DNA of 64,000 bases from Calonectria ilicicola (Eukaryota; Ascomycota; Sordariomycetes; Hypocreales; Nectriaceae). The stretch is from NCBI GenBank assembly GCA_020809705.1, contig CP085831.1:5270001-5334000 (forward strand). Reading direction: 5' to 3'. The position numbers and the translations under genes are program-made. The notes beneath the pieces were generated by a model. The model was not told the DNA's origin. It was given only the letters and a program-made list of their open reading frames with translations, and made no database searches. Numbering within the stretch: the stretch's first letter is position 1; every line of letters begins with the position of its first letter. Shown here piece after piece: positions 24,359 through 34,484 of this stretch.

Positions 24359-25120
24359 TGAGAATACTTCTGACTTAGAGTTCTATTACGACTGTGTTAT
24401 TTATGACTGCGGTAAGAGGGAATAGGCTGATTCCAGGTTGTATTACTAGACGATCCGTGTCTTGATAAAGTTGGGTCATCACTCTTGGACTAGGAGTTGG
24501 TTATGATTCAATCGTGGCTTCAAGTGATTTCTTTTAGCATAAAGAGAGGAAATTATATATTTATTTATTTCTATTTAAAATACAATATTGAACCAGACCT
24601 GACAGGTATCAAAGAGCGATTCCCGATTCAAACACAATTTAACAACTAGTGGTACTGTTAGTAATAATTTCTATGCTGTAGTATCAACACTATACATATT
24701 CTGGCATTCTTCGCATACGAAGACGACGTACAAAACTCCTGCTAATAAGTAAAAGATGGTGCATTACAATATGTGTCTCAAATTGAGGATTTGACTCACG
24801 GTTGCTTGTCCTACCGGCACGACTATGCACCAAATCCTCGACTTTGCTATGCTTTTGACTGAAGGGAGCCTCGGTTCCGACTTTTCGACTTTCTTGATTG
24901 ATTGCTTTATTTATTTAATTTTTTTTGGCTCAATGCAGAGCGGCGAGAGTATTATGTCGAGGTAGATTGACTTGATTTGTAGGTTTCCAACGATTGTTGT
25001 ACTTGACATTCAATTAGTGAAGAGTGGGAAATAAATAGATAATGAAAAACTTTTAAAATATTTTTTTTTGGATTATCAAAATTCACACGAAAACATGAAA
25101 AATCTTTTAATTGAGAACAT
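24359..25120. other. Intergenic region between converging genes
   Basis: AT-rich 3' flanks of the membrane protein gene and the HET gene. No gene is seen. Confidence 0.45.
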
Positions 25121-27691
25121 TCATTCTAAAATAATTGTTTCCCAAGTACTCTCGAATTGCGCCCAGTCCTTCTCTTCAATAACCGCCAATCCTACACGGC
25201 TCCACACGCCAGCTTGATGCCTGCTCTCCTTTACAATCATAACGTTTAGCTTTCCTGTCTCTTGAGGTTCAAAAAGTTCGTAAAACCTTGAAATAAAAAT
25301 CATATTCAGAGTCGACTTCCTCCCTACAACCAAACATTGGGGATCCACTGGTTCGCCGTGCGAATGCGAAGATTCATCGCTGGAATATGTCCAAATATCA
25401 TCATCGGATGGTGGCTCCGAGTCTCCTGTGGAATCGGGCAAGACTCTAATACGCATGTAAACCACCAAATTCTGTTGAAAGGTTCCTTTTACCTGCAAAG
25501 TCCTGTTGCCCACTTTGAGAAAAAGACGATCGAAGGCTTTGGTAGCTAGCCAACCCTGGGCTTTAACATAACTTGTTTGGAATACGAGGCGCCCAGTATC
25601 GTGCACAGGAACGTTCAAGTCGAGATTTAATAATCTCTTGGCTAATGATGCAACATCATTAGGATTGAAGATTGTTTCTTTGTTAGTAATCTTGATGGGT
25701 CCTGTTATGATCCCGTCACCTTTCCACGTAGGAGGAGGAGCTGTTTCATTTTCATCATTTTGAGTCATAGATGGCGCCTTAGATTGCGGAAGCTGATCTT
25801 CTGATGCCTTGGCGCCGTGGAGGAGTCGAACAGTCCCGTCGCTCATTAGCGAGTAAAAGATGATTTCCGAGTTGGGACCATTTTCCCACCTTCTCTTAGC
25901 GAGATCCCGATTGTAAGGGTTACCACTGATTGATCCTTTCCATCCCAGCCAGCTCCAGCTTGGATACGGCACATGATGAACCGTGGACCCGTTCACTACG
26001 ATCGGCTGCATTTCTTTTCGACGCGACTTTCCATAGCGCCACAACAAGTCTTGGTCAAACATTGTCGTCGTTATGCCCCAGAATAGTTCTTCCTGATAAA
26101 GGTATTCGACTCGTCTGATTATACCGAGAAAGGCGGCAAGTGCATCGGAAGCAAAGGTTAGCTCCCGCGAGCTGAATTGGCTCATGTAAGTATCCAGTGC
26201 AGCCTTCGAAAACCTTGGCTCGTTTTCGTCCCAATCGTCATTGATCTTCAATTCTTGCGAGAGAATCCACACCCGCGGCTCGATGGGCTCGAATATTGTC
26301 TCTTCATCCCACATGGACTTTGTGCACTTCCAATATATTTGCGAGTTCGTAAAAGCCAATATGCGCCTGGAGAGAAGGCGCTCTTGAAATGTCCATCCCC
26401 TTTGATTCCAATTCGAACGTTCCAAAAAGTCTTGGGACGACAAAGCTGCAACTGGGGAGATGCAGAGGCCGTCTGAAGAAATTTTTATAGAACGATGAAA
26501 TATGTTGCGTGGTCTTCCCGGCATGCCCGTCAATCCGAAATTGGCGTTGTCGCCGCAAGCCGCCAAAATGGTCAGGATCGACTTCGAATATACAACATCC
26601 ATGCAGGACGTTTGGACGTTCAGATCATTCATGTCGTCTTGAAGAATGCACAACGCATCTACCCAAAGGTATCTCTCCCCGAGTTCTAATGTGAGTGACA
26701 TGGCGTCTAAAATTGTCTGAGGCAGAGAAAGTCTGTCGAGGCCATTGAGCTCTCGAAGTTGGGATTGATTCTTCGTCGTCAAGCAGCTTTCTGTGCGAAT
26801 AACAGGCTCCGCTTCCTTACGACCCCAGACGTAGCTGAGGGCAACATAGCGACCTTGGCCAGGCAAATCCACAACTCGTCGCTCCTTAACATCCATCACA
26901 CGGAAGGTGAGTCGTTTCCATTGATCTAGATTGTCAACGGCCCAGTTTGTCTCAGAACATGTTTTCCCATGACCCTCCTCGCATTGATGAAGCCAACCTC
27001 GAATTCTTGATACATTTATGAAAGGAGAGACTCTTCTTCCCGAACCCGCAGGTGAGATGGCCGGGATTTCATTCTTGGTTTCATCGTTGGTTTCTTCATC
27101 CTCCCAAGTCGCATGCAGCTTTACCCCATCACTCCAGGTGAAGGTGAGCCAGGGGGAGGGCGATAGCGTCACTAGGAGGCGATGAATGCGTAATAATACA
27201 CCCTTTTCCTCAACATTTGTTTCCTCTGTTTTGCGTCCAGGACTTTCGGCGATTCTTGTATAATCCAAGACATTAGTTTGGTGACAAAAGAATCTCGGTG
27301 TCAAATGACATTGTATATCTTGACTCTCCCAAGTGATCGGAATCCCGTACTTTTCGATCTCATCGCTTTTTGTGAGTTTACGAGCTCGCTCCTTTTCTAC
27401 ATCGCCATCGCCATCGCCATCGCCACACAATTCGTCTTCTGAAGACAAACAGGATGACTTGAAGTCTGACATTTCCTTTGGAGGCGTGCGCCGATAGCGC
27501 TCCCTCAGTGCCTCGAAAACCAGATTGCATAATTCGCAACCATCAGATCTCTGAATAATGCTCTCAAGAGTTCCCAGACGTATGTCATCTGTCCCTCCCT
27601 TCTCACCATCAGGATCATTTATCTGATAGAGAAGCGATTTTAAGTCGATGGCTGCACAGCTCTCGCAGAATGGACCAATTGGCGATGACAT
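25121..27691 (-). CDS. HET-domain protein with N-terminal Cys pairs
   Basis: Intronless, 856 residues from the ATG at 27691. An N-terminal segment with two CxxC pairs (CESC near residue 10 and CELC near residue 52) is common in large HET proteins and may bind a metal (inference). The HET domain lies at about 280-440: YVALSYVWG, then YLWVDALCILQDD, then NQRGWTFQERLLSRR. A short hexanucleotide repeat encodes DGDGDGD (27402-27426). The C-terminal half is not assigned to a family but contains the PSWSWLGW motif typical after HET domains. Its role is probably incompatibility or cell-death signalling. It differs in build from the HET proteins at 2.1 and 18.5 kb and resembles the one at 44.8 kb. Confidence 0.9.
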   Translation of the reverse strand: MSSPIGPFCESCAAIDLKSLLYQINDPDGEKGGTDDIRLGTLESIIQRSDGCELCNLVFEALRERYRRTPPKEMSDFKSSCLSSEDELCGDGDGDGDVEKERARKLTKSDEIEKYGIPITWESQDIQCHLTPRFFCHQTNVLDYTRIAESPGRKTEETNVEEKGVLLRIHRLLVTLSPSPWLTFTWSDGVKLHATWEDEETNDETKNEIPAISPAGSGRRVSPFINVSRIRGWLHQCEEGHGKTCSETNWAVDNLDQWKRLTFRVMDVKERRVVDLPGQGRYVALSYVWGRKEAEPVIRTESCLTTKNQSQLRELNGLDRLSLPQTILDAMSLTLELGERYLWVDALCILQDDMNDLNVQTSCMDVVYSKSILTILAACGDNANFGLTGMPGRPRNIFHRSIKISSDGLCISPVAALSSQDFLERSNWNQRGWTFQERLLSRRILAFTNSQIYWKCTKSMWDEETIFEPIEPRVWILSQELKINDDWDENEPRFSKAALDTYMSQFSSRELTFASDALAAFLGIIRRVEYLYQEELFWGITTTMFDQDLLWRYGKSRRKEMQPIVVNGSTVHHVPYPSWSWLGWKGSISGNPYNRDLAKRRWENGPNSEIIFYSLMSDGTVRLLHGAKASEDQLPQSKAPSMTQNDENETAPPPTWKGDGIITGPIKITNKETIFNPNDVASLAKRLLNLDLNVPVHDTGRLVFQTSYVKAQGWLATKAFDRLFLKVGNRTLQVKGTFQQNLVVYMRIRVLPDSTGDSEPPSDDDIWTYSSDESSHSHGEPVDPQCLVVGRKSTLNMIFISRFYELFEPQETGKLNVMIVKESRHQAGVWSRVGLAVIEEKDWAQFESTWETIILE

Positions 27692-27807
27692 TTTATGCAA
27701 GGTACATTAACAGCGAGACGAGACGAATGGCAATTGTGACTTGCTTTTTGATAAAAAGCTGAGGTGAGGGATTATTTGCCCACTCGCCGCTCGAAGCGGC
27801 TGACAAG

Positions 27808-27852
27808 TGAGGTTGCCTAATTTACCGAACCATCAAACATATTTTTCCATTT
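27808..27852 (+). repeat. Dispersed repeat copy A (possible LTR remnant)
   Basis: This segment, beginning AGGTTGCCTAATTTA and running through CATATTTTTCCATT, is clearly similar but not identical to 32250-32294 on the same strand. Similarity fades on both sides. It could be part of an old LTR, but no element boundaries are visible here. Confidence 0.3.
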
Positions 27853-30460
27853 TGTTACAGTGGTCTTTTCCCCACATGGGCTGACCAAAGTTCTTTTTGA
27901 ATACCAGACGACCATTGGAAGTTGTTTACCTATTCAGGTTTGGCGTATTGTTTCATCTTTGGTATAAAACTAGCGATCCGAGGCTAGTGTAATGCAAAAA
28001 TAGCATAACGAGGCAATTGAGAACACATTGATCCATCCTAATACCAATTACGCCTTTGGTGGAGCAACGAATATGGATAATAAGGAAATAATGTGTTGGA
28101 GGATTTTAACCCCGTGGATGCACAAGGGGACTAGGCTACCCTATAGTAGTTGATCGCTCAAGATAAAAGAGGATCCTAGCTAGCTCTAAAATAAACAAGC
28201 AACCTTCTTCCCTCATACCTTTTGCTATGTCTAAATAATTGTCTTTTCGGGCTAGGATGGCTTGTGCTATTGCTTTCTTTCACAAATACCTTCCGAACAG
28301 GACTAATAAAAGCTATTGTGAGTATCAATTTGGACTATTATCAGATCATTTCACATCCCTTCACTGGGTCGGCCTGCTGCAAAGGAACGTGGGGCAGGCT
28401 ATGCTTGTGTGTGTGTGGCTTGCAGAAGTGTCATCTCTCCAAATTCATCACAATAAATTTACTGCTAGATACTATTTTGGGAGAATTCTTGTTTTATTAT
28501 GAGCTATTGACAGCCTATTGTTATCTAGTCTCAGTATGTTTACCGTTTTACTTTATTATGCAGTCTGTGGTTATCTTCATTAGCTTCATTATTAACTATA
28601 GTTTAAAAGATAAGGATGGTGCTGAAGTAATTCGTTGTTGGTGGAGTGGTAAAGTCTGATGTAGATACAGATGGGACCAAACATGTGATTTAATAACTAG
28701 GATCTAACAAACCTTTTCTGTCAAGGTGGTGGACATGACACTTCTTGTTTTGAGTTTTTATCTGTAGACTTTATGTGTCTTGATCTGATTAGATGGCGAG
28801 ATTTGTAGATGAATAAAAAGAGAATGAATACATGGCTGATGAGATTTTGGCTATGAGTAGCACTGTTATGAACCTCTATACATACATTGGGGAGCTGTCG
28901 CTTTTTTCTTGTTCCGGTTCGTAAGTAATGTGGTCAGAATTCCTCTGGTTACTCCATGATGGTAATTACAGTTCCCTTTACCCCAACCTGTGCGTTCTTT
29001 TGACAGAGCCTGTGTCGTCACAGTCTCTCTCGAATAGTATGTTGGTCAATTGAACAAATTCCATTATTAAAATTTCCCTCTCATAACATGCCCCATGTAT
29101 CATAATCTCAGTCATTCACGGTAAGAAATCCCCATGGGGCAACTTGATGGTTCGATGTAGAAACACACATTATATTCCGGCCCGACTTTGACGCAAATAA
29201 ACTTCCGAGACATTGGTGAGCCTATCATAGAGGTGGGAAGCGTTGAGAGGTGAGCACATCCCCATTTGACTTGGTGATTGCTCGTTTGGTTATGTACCCG
29301 CTTTTAATGTGACAAAATTCACCAAGTAGCATGGATTGATTGGAGATATCTCTACTAGATTTCGGACTGCGATCTATTTAATCCGAGACGACCAAAATTT
29401 CGAGATGCCAGACTGTTACTGAGCAAGTGACTTAAATACAATGTTTGTGATAGCCTCAATTTTTCTACTCCGGAAAGTCGAATCACCCTTCACACTAATC
29501 AGGCACACTGGCATCGTTTCATTCTCCACCAATGTAAATCACGTGTGGGAGGGAAGTCTCATAGCTTCACCTTTATTGAATTGAGTACTTCCACGTCATA
29601 ATCAACATTCACCAATGATGATGGAGAATGTTTGAAACGGTATATGGATCTCCGCAATCCATGAATTGTTCACAATGTGACATCTATGCCACTGTATCGT
29701 GTCAGCAGTGGAAATCAGTAAACCGTTCACATTTCTCGTTATGATTTGGTGAGTGAGTGAACTCTCTTACACCTGTTTTTGCTAGCTAGTCGTAGATTCT
29801 TTCCTCCGCATTCCTTGCTGTTGTGATTGTTGTTAGTTTGATTGGTCGGGGGGGGGGGCTGTGACACGGCTAGTAATTGTTAGATGAACACATACACTAA
29901 TATCGCCGTATTTATTTGTGATTTTGGGGTGTGGGCAGTTCGTTACAGGTCGGGTTGATTGGGTGTTACTACGTTGGTGAAGCTAGGTTACTGAGGCTAG
30001 TCGCAAAATGTGGCGTGGAACAAGGTTAACACTAAGGATACCATAAAGCGTAAAGAGAACCTGTAATTTAGGAATTAAAAAAAGAATATGAGTGCACAAG
30101 TGAAGTTTTATCGCAAAATAATTACTTATTGAAGGAGGCAGGATCAGCCAGGGTGGGATATCATGAAGCCAAGAAAGAATCCAAATATGAATTCCAGCAA
30201 CCTTAACCAACATCTAATGATAGGATCAGCTCAAAGTCATGCAATGTACAAGTTTAAAACCTACCCTATGCCTTAGAGTCTTTCGACTTGTACCGTTCCA
30301 TGTGACGTGTAAAGTGATGGGGAACTTTGGATCACCACTCGGTTAATATGTGAAATAAATGTAGTATAGACAAGACATGATAGTGACAATCGTCTATTCA
30401 TGAATGCTTGCCTTGACCATTGGGCTGTCAGCCATTATGTCACATTGAAGGCTAGAATGA

Positions 30461-30467
30461 TATATAA
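30461..30467 (+). promoter_or_regulatory. TATA box
   Basis: TATATAA lies 79 bp upstream of the ATG at 30540 and is followed by CT-rich sequence, the layout of strong fungal promoters of secreted-protein genes. Confidence 0.5.
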
Positions 30468-30539
30468 CAGCTGAATATTGTACCTGGTTTCTTCACTCCA
30501 TCATCTCTTAACTTTCTCAGATCATCTACACATTCAATC

Positions 30540-31802
30540 ATGCAGATTAAAAGCCTCCTTTTCCTCGCCTCCACTGCTGCTTCAGTTAGCGCTTAGTCCA
30601 CTGCGTTCTATGACTACGGAGAGATCCGTATTGCGGTGACCACAGCATATGGCTGGCAGTGGGACGATACTGGCACAAGAGCCTCAAAGGACATTACCTT
30701 TTGGGATCCCCAAGTCAGGGGAACTTTCCGCCCTTTAGGTAGCATCGGCGAAAATACGCGCCGTGATACTGTCAGCGGTAAACGAGCAACAATTCTGGTT
30801 GGACTGAATCCGAACCAGCCACCGCGTGATCGTTCAAAGCCCGCTCTCAGAGACCCTACGGACTGGACCCAGGTCTGGACTGATGGGGGCTCTGGGGGAA
30901 AGCATCACGGCGCTATCTGGAGACCCACGTGCCCTAGCGACTATGTGTCCATGGGTGATGTCGGCCAGTACCGGTATAATGTAAAACCTGGTCAAAAGGT
31001 CTGGTGTGTGCGCCAAGATCTGGCTATTAGAGGTGCATATCAAACCACTCCGATGTGGGACACTCGCGGAACCAGAACGAGGAATGGGGCTTTCATCTAT
31101 GAAGTTATCCCTGCTCCCAATGGCATCTCTGGCTCTGAAAAGCTGCCTCTTTATGCAGGAGCTTTCAGACATTCGGGTGCTGATCGTCTTCCTGATATTT
31201 CTCCATGGATTCTTTCAATCCAAGTCCCCAAAGAATATACCAGATTCACCGCTCAAGCACCAAAGATCTCACGCAATAATGTTCCCAACGAAGGCGAAAT
31301 CTTCCAGGAGACGTTACAGGCAGATGTTGTGCTGCCGCTGACTGCTCTTTTCCCCGCTAAAGACAACAAGATTATTCATAACATGGATAGTCCATTTGCT
31401 AATATCAGTAAATCCGTAGGTTGGGTTGCCGAAAAGGTTTGGAGAAATCCGTTCGATGATCCTATCACTTACAATAAGCAAGTCGAATATGGATTTACAA
31501 AGGAGGAGACCAAGAGTATGGAGCATACTGCTGGAATTTCTACGACACTCAGTGGAGGTATCAAGGCGGTTGAATGGTCAGTGAGTCTTAACTACCAGTT
31601 CACGCACTCGTCGAGCTCTTCATTCTCCGAATTTACTACTACGAGGGAAACGGAAGAATTCAAGATTCCAGGCAAGTCGATCGGTGTTTGGTTTTCCAAG
31701 TTCCTCCTAGTCAAGGTTGCCACTTTGATTGGAAACCCGATCTACGAAAACACCAGCAGGATAAAGGGTGGAGTTCATTTGAGTCGCGCATCGCTTAAGT
31801 AA
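30540..31802 (+). pseudogene. Secreted Vps62-like protein with pore-former-like C-terminus, nonsense at signal peptide
   Basis: An ATG at 30540 opens an 18-residue hydrophobic signal peptide ending in an Ala-x-Ala-type cleavage context. The very next codon is an in-frame TAG (30594-30596). The same frame then stays open to 31802 (about 400 residues) with no further stop. The N-terminal half resembles Vps62/DUF946-type domains (GAIWRPTCPSDYVSMGDV and VWCVRQDLA). The C-terminal third is Ser/Thr-rich with alternating hydrophobic residues (about 31490-31710), the texture of beta-pore-forming proteins of the aerolysin/ETX-MTX2 type; this is inference from pattern only. As written it encodes only the signal peptide unless the stop is read through or translation restarts at a downstream codon. 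The single break at an otherwise clean locus suggests recent loss. Confidence 0.65.
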
Positions 31803-32596
31803 AACTACACTTGATCGAAGTGTTGGGTCGAACATCTCCATATGGAGACAAGAAGCCCCCATAAAAACTCAAAATTCATTTGACAACACAGCAAGTCCTT
31901 TGACCCCTATCCACTTTCATTTCAGGTAGCAAAACTATAACATTTGTTTACTATTTCACAACTAAACAGATAGAGTATGAATACTCAGATAAGGCTCTAG
32001 ATAAAATGTCCTTTGTCGTGAAGGACCTAATAAAGTCTTATTTTAATGCTTGGATTTCTCGTAGTATTATTCGTCGAGGAGTCGCCTGTTTTCTCGATTT
32101 GATGACACATTCACGAAGTATGAAAGGGAGGAACGCTAAAAGGTCCCGCTACTTTACAGTTGCGACCACGCGGGACAGATGCTTATCATTCTATCCAAAC
32201 TTGCGGCCTATGTCGAACTCCTATAAACAGAGGGGGACTGTTAATAAATAAGGTTGCTAATTTAGGAAATCATAACATATTTTCCATTAAAACCTTTCTT
32301 TATTTAGCACACTAGGGCTTTTTGTACATGTCGCAAGACTCTCTTGAAAAGCCAGGTTTGGTGTCCTGCCTATACCTTGGCTAGCACTACCCGAGTTTAA
32401 TGCCGAGCATCAATAGCATAGCTGGCGAGGAAGGCGAACTTGGTCCACAGAATGATGCGATCAAAAGTTATGATCTTTTTTATTATGGGTTAGGTGTTGA
32501 AATGAACTCATAATCGCAATAACATAGCATCGGAGTTGAAAAGACGCATTTTTAGACCAATACCCGCATAGGTCGGCTAGCAGAATCATATCATCT
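31803..32596. other. Intergenic region between converging genes
   Basis: No convincing gene. A frame of about 80 codons (32006-32251) ends next to a purine-rich tract and a repeat-like segment, which may be the decayed end of a retroelement. Confidence 0.4.
32228..32294 (+). repeat. Dispersed repeat copy B with polypurine tract (possible solo LTR start)
   Basis: A purine run (AGAGGGGGA) is followed directly by TGTTAATAAATAAGG and then by the segment shared with 27808-27852. A purine tract followed by TGTT is the usual border of a 3' LTR. The far end of the putative LTR and a target duplication could not be fixed by eye. Confidence 0.35.
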
Positions 32597-34108
32597 CTAG
32601 CAGTCATAGCCAGGGAAACTCTCATTCATCAATTGATGAAACCGCAATGCAGAATCATTTGGTTTGCTGTTGAAATCCTCTGCATCGCCCATTCCACCTT
32701 CCAAGCAGGTAAGACACGCCACTATAAGGCGGGATAGGGAGGTTCCCATTCTCCAAGGAACCTCATCCTCGGCCAGTTTGATCATAACTTTTTGAGATAA
32801 TGTTGCGATAGTTAACTTCTTGAATAGTTTAGATGTATCCATCCTCGAAATGGGAATTTCTCCAAGGTTTAATGCCATCTCCTTGTAGCGTTCCGAAATG
32901 ACGGGAGGATCTTTGCACTTTACAAATGACTCCCACAATGTTATCTCTAAGAGAGTAACACCCAAGCTGTAGAGGTCGTGGCCGAGATTATATCGAGCTT
33001 GAGGTTGCAGGCTTTGTCGCTGAGGATGTCGATATATATTTTTCATCCAATCATTCGCTCCACATCGGCTTGAGAGATCATCAAAAGTGCGAAGCATGTG
33101 CCAATCTGTGAGAAATGGATGACCCAAGTTAGGCACAGCTCCATTCAGGTTGTGGTCGTCATTAGCATCCTGAAAGAGCAAAATATTCTCTGGTCGGATG
33201 TTTTTGTGGACAAAGTTCGAAGTGTGGACTGAAAAGACGGCTCGACAGAGATCGTGGCACAATTTTAGTCTCTGTTCAAAAGCATAAGGAATTTGCCCAT
33301 GATCTCGATAGGTCCCAATGACGTCATCGAGTAGACGAGGATTGTCAAGATGGGTTGGGACATGAAAGATCAACTCAATGCCGTTTGTCAGTCGATATCC
33401 GAGACATTCCAAGATTCCTCTATCACAACTTGCTCTGTTCAGCCTAGAAGCTACTCGTGCCACTGAATCTTCATCTACAGGTAGAGAACGTCTCTCTATC
33501 AATAGATTTAATGACTTAATGCTGTTACTACCGTAAGCTTTAAATTCACCTTTGCCTCGGAACAACATGGTGGATTGAGAAATGGGAACAAGATCATCTC
33601 CGTCACCATTGCTAAATACCATCAATTGATCAGTAGACAACAGTAGACTTTTATCTGTCAGTCGCCTTTCCTTCTCTATCAATTCAACTAGTTGAACAAA
33701 GTCATTCTGCCACCGATGGAATTTATTTGCTGCACGAAGAACTCGACGTTCTCCTAACGTCGAGAAATATAAGCGCTTTAGCAAGCCGTCCTTATCGTAT
33801 AGCCGTTCTATTGCTGTGGTGGTTTCAACTACAGCCTCTTGAAGACGTTGCAGGTAGTCACGGAGAATGTCCTCAAAGGTAGGATCCAGACCATCAATAT
33901 GGGCTGCCCAGTCTGCGAGATGTACATCAAGCGTCAGCTTGCCGCGACTGAGATCTCCTGCGAAGACAGATATGTCCTGTACTGCTTTTGGGGCATTTTT
34001 ATATTTCTTCCCCATATCTGCGAGTTGGTTGAGACTTCTTATGACTGTGCTTGCAAATTCTGGAGCGGCCATTCCGACCTCTACTGCAGATAACACAATG
34101 TCTACCAT
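32597..34108 (-). CDS. Helical-bundle (HeLo-like) pseudokinase
   Basis: Intronless, 503 residues. Residues 1-165 are entirely helical in character with heptad-like spacing and no repeats, resembling the N-terminal membrane-attacking or signalling bundles of fungal HeLo-type proteins (inference). A protein-kinase-like fold follows (about 190-480) but lacks catalysis. The HRD-like motif reads HKNIRPEN, with the catalytic Asp replaced by Asn. The DFG position reads DWH, and the VAIK-like strand reads LLIERRS with no obvious lysine. A regulatory-spine-like DLYSLGVTLLEI is kept. Helical bundle plus pseudokinase is the domain order of animal and plant MLKL. The kinase-ankyrin gene lies 376 bp upstream on the same strand. 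Possible role: executor of regulated cell death. The alternative is a scaffold protein. Confidence 0.75.
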   Translation of the reverse strand: MVDIVLSAVEVGMAAPEFASTVIRSLNQLADMGKKYKNAPKAVQDISVFAGDLSRGKLTLDVHLADWAAHIDGLDPTFEDILRDYLQRLQEAVVETTTAIERLYDKDGLLKRLYFSTLGERRVLRAANKFHRWQNDFVQLVELIEKERRLTDKSLLLSTDQLMVFSNGDGDDLVPISQSTMLFRGKGEFKAYGSNSIKSLNLLIERRSLPVDEDSVARVASRLNRASCDRGILECLGYRLTNGIELIFHVPTHLDNPRLLDDVIGTYRDHGQIPYAFEQRLKLCHDLCRAVFSVHTSNFVHKNIRPENILLFQDANDDHNLNGAVPNLGHPFLTDWHMLRTFDDLSSRCGANDWMKNIYRHPQRQSLQPQARYNLGHDLYSLGVTLLEITLWESFVKCKDPPVISERYKEMALNLGEIPISRMDTSKLFKKLTIATLSQKVMIKLAEDEVPWRMGTSLSRLIVACLTCLEGGMGDAEDFNSKPNDSALRFHQLMNESFPGYDC

Positions 34109-34484
34109 TGTCTGTTTATTTGGATGGCTCCAGGAAAAGCAATGGTAGTTTTGCTGCGTATCTTATGAAGCGAAGAATTCTGATGAACCTTATAGCTTTT
34201 GGGAAACAAGATTTGATGAGGATTGCATATTGTTGTAGGAGGAGGTGAGGCCACATTTCTGTCATCTGTGCAGAGTTGCACCCAACATTCATCATCACGT
34301 GACACTTGTGCAGGTGGGACAGGACGAACTGATTACGTCATAAAGTTGGATTCAGACTCGATTGTTTTTATCCCACGTAGCGTAAGTTGATTCATGTAAC
34401 CCAGATTCACGGTAATGACTTTCATCTCTGATAGAAATACAAAATCAATCTCTGTTACCTGATACTCCACTCACTGCATAACTT
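34109..34484. other. Short spacer between kinase-ankyrin and pseudokinase genes
   Basis: 376 bp on the path from the stop of the upstream gene to the start of the pseudokinase gene. It must carry the pseudokinase promoter. No gene is seen. Confidence 0.45.

Larger units (their letters stand above)
27692..30539. other. Long intergenic region
   Basis: About 2.8 kb without a supportable gene. It holds a run of 11 G at about 29848-29858 and, near 27808-27852, a stretch similar to one at 32250-32294 (listed as a repeat). The last 80 bases before 30540 form a TATA-type promoter. Confidence 0.4.

Noticed and set aside
28222..28659. 145-codon hydrophobic frame in the 27.7-30.5 kb spacer
   Set aside because: No family resemblance, no promoter or splice support; AT-rich sequence readily gives hydrophobic frames.
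32006..32251. 81-codon frame upstream of a purine tract
   Set aside because: Could be the decayed end of a retroelement polyprotein, but no motif can be named, so it was not called as a gene.
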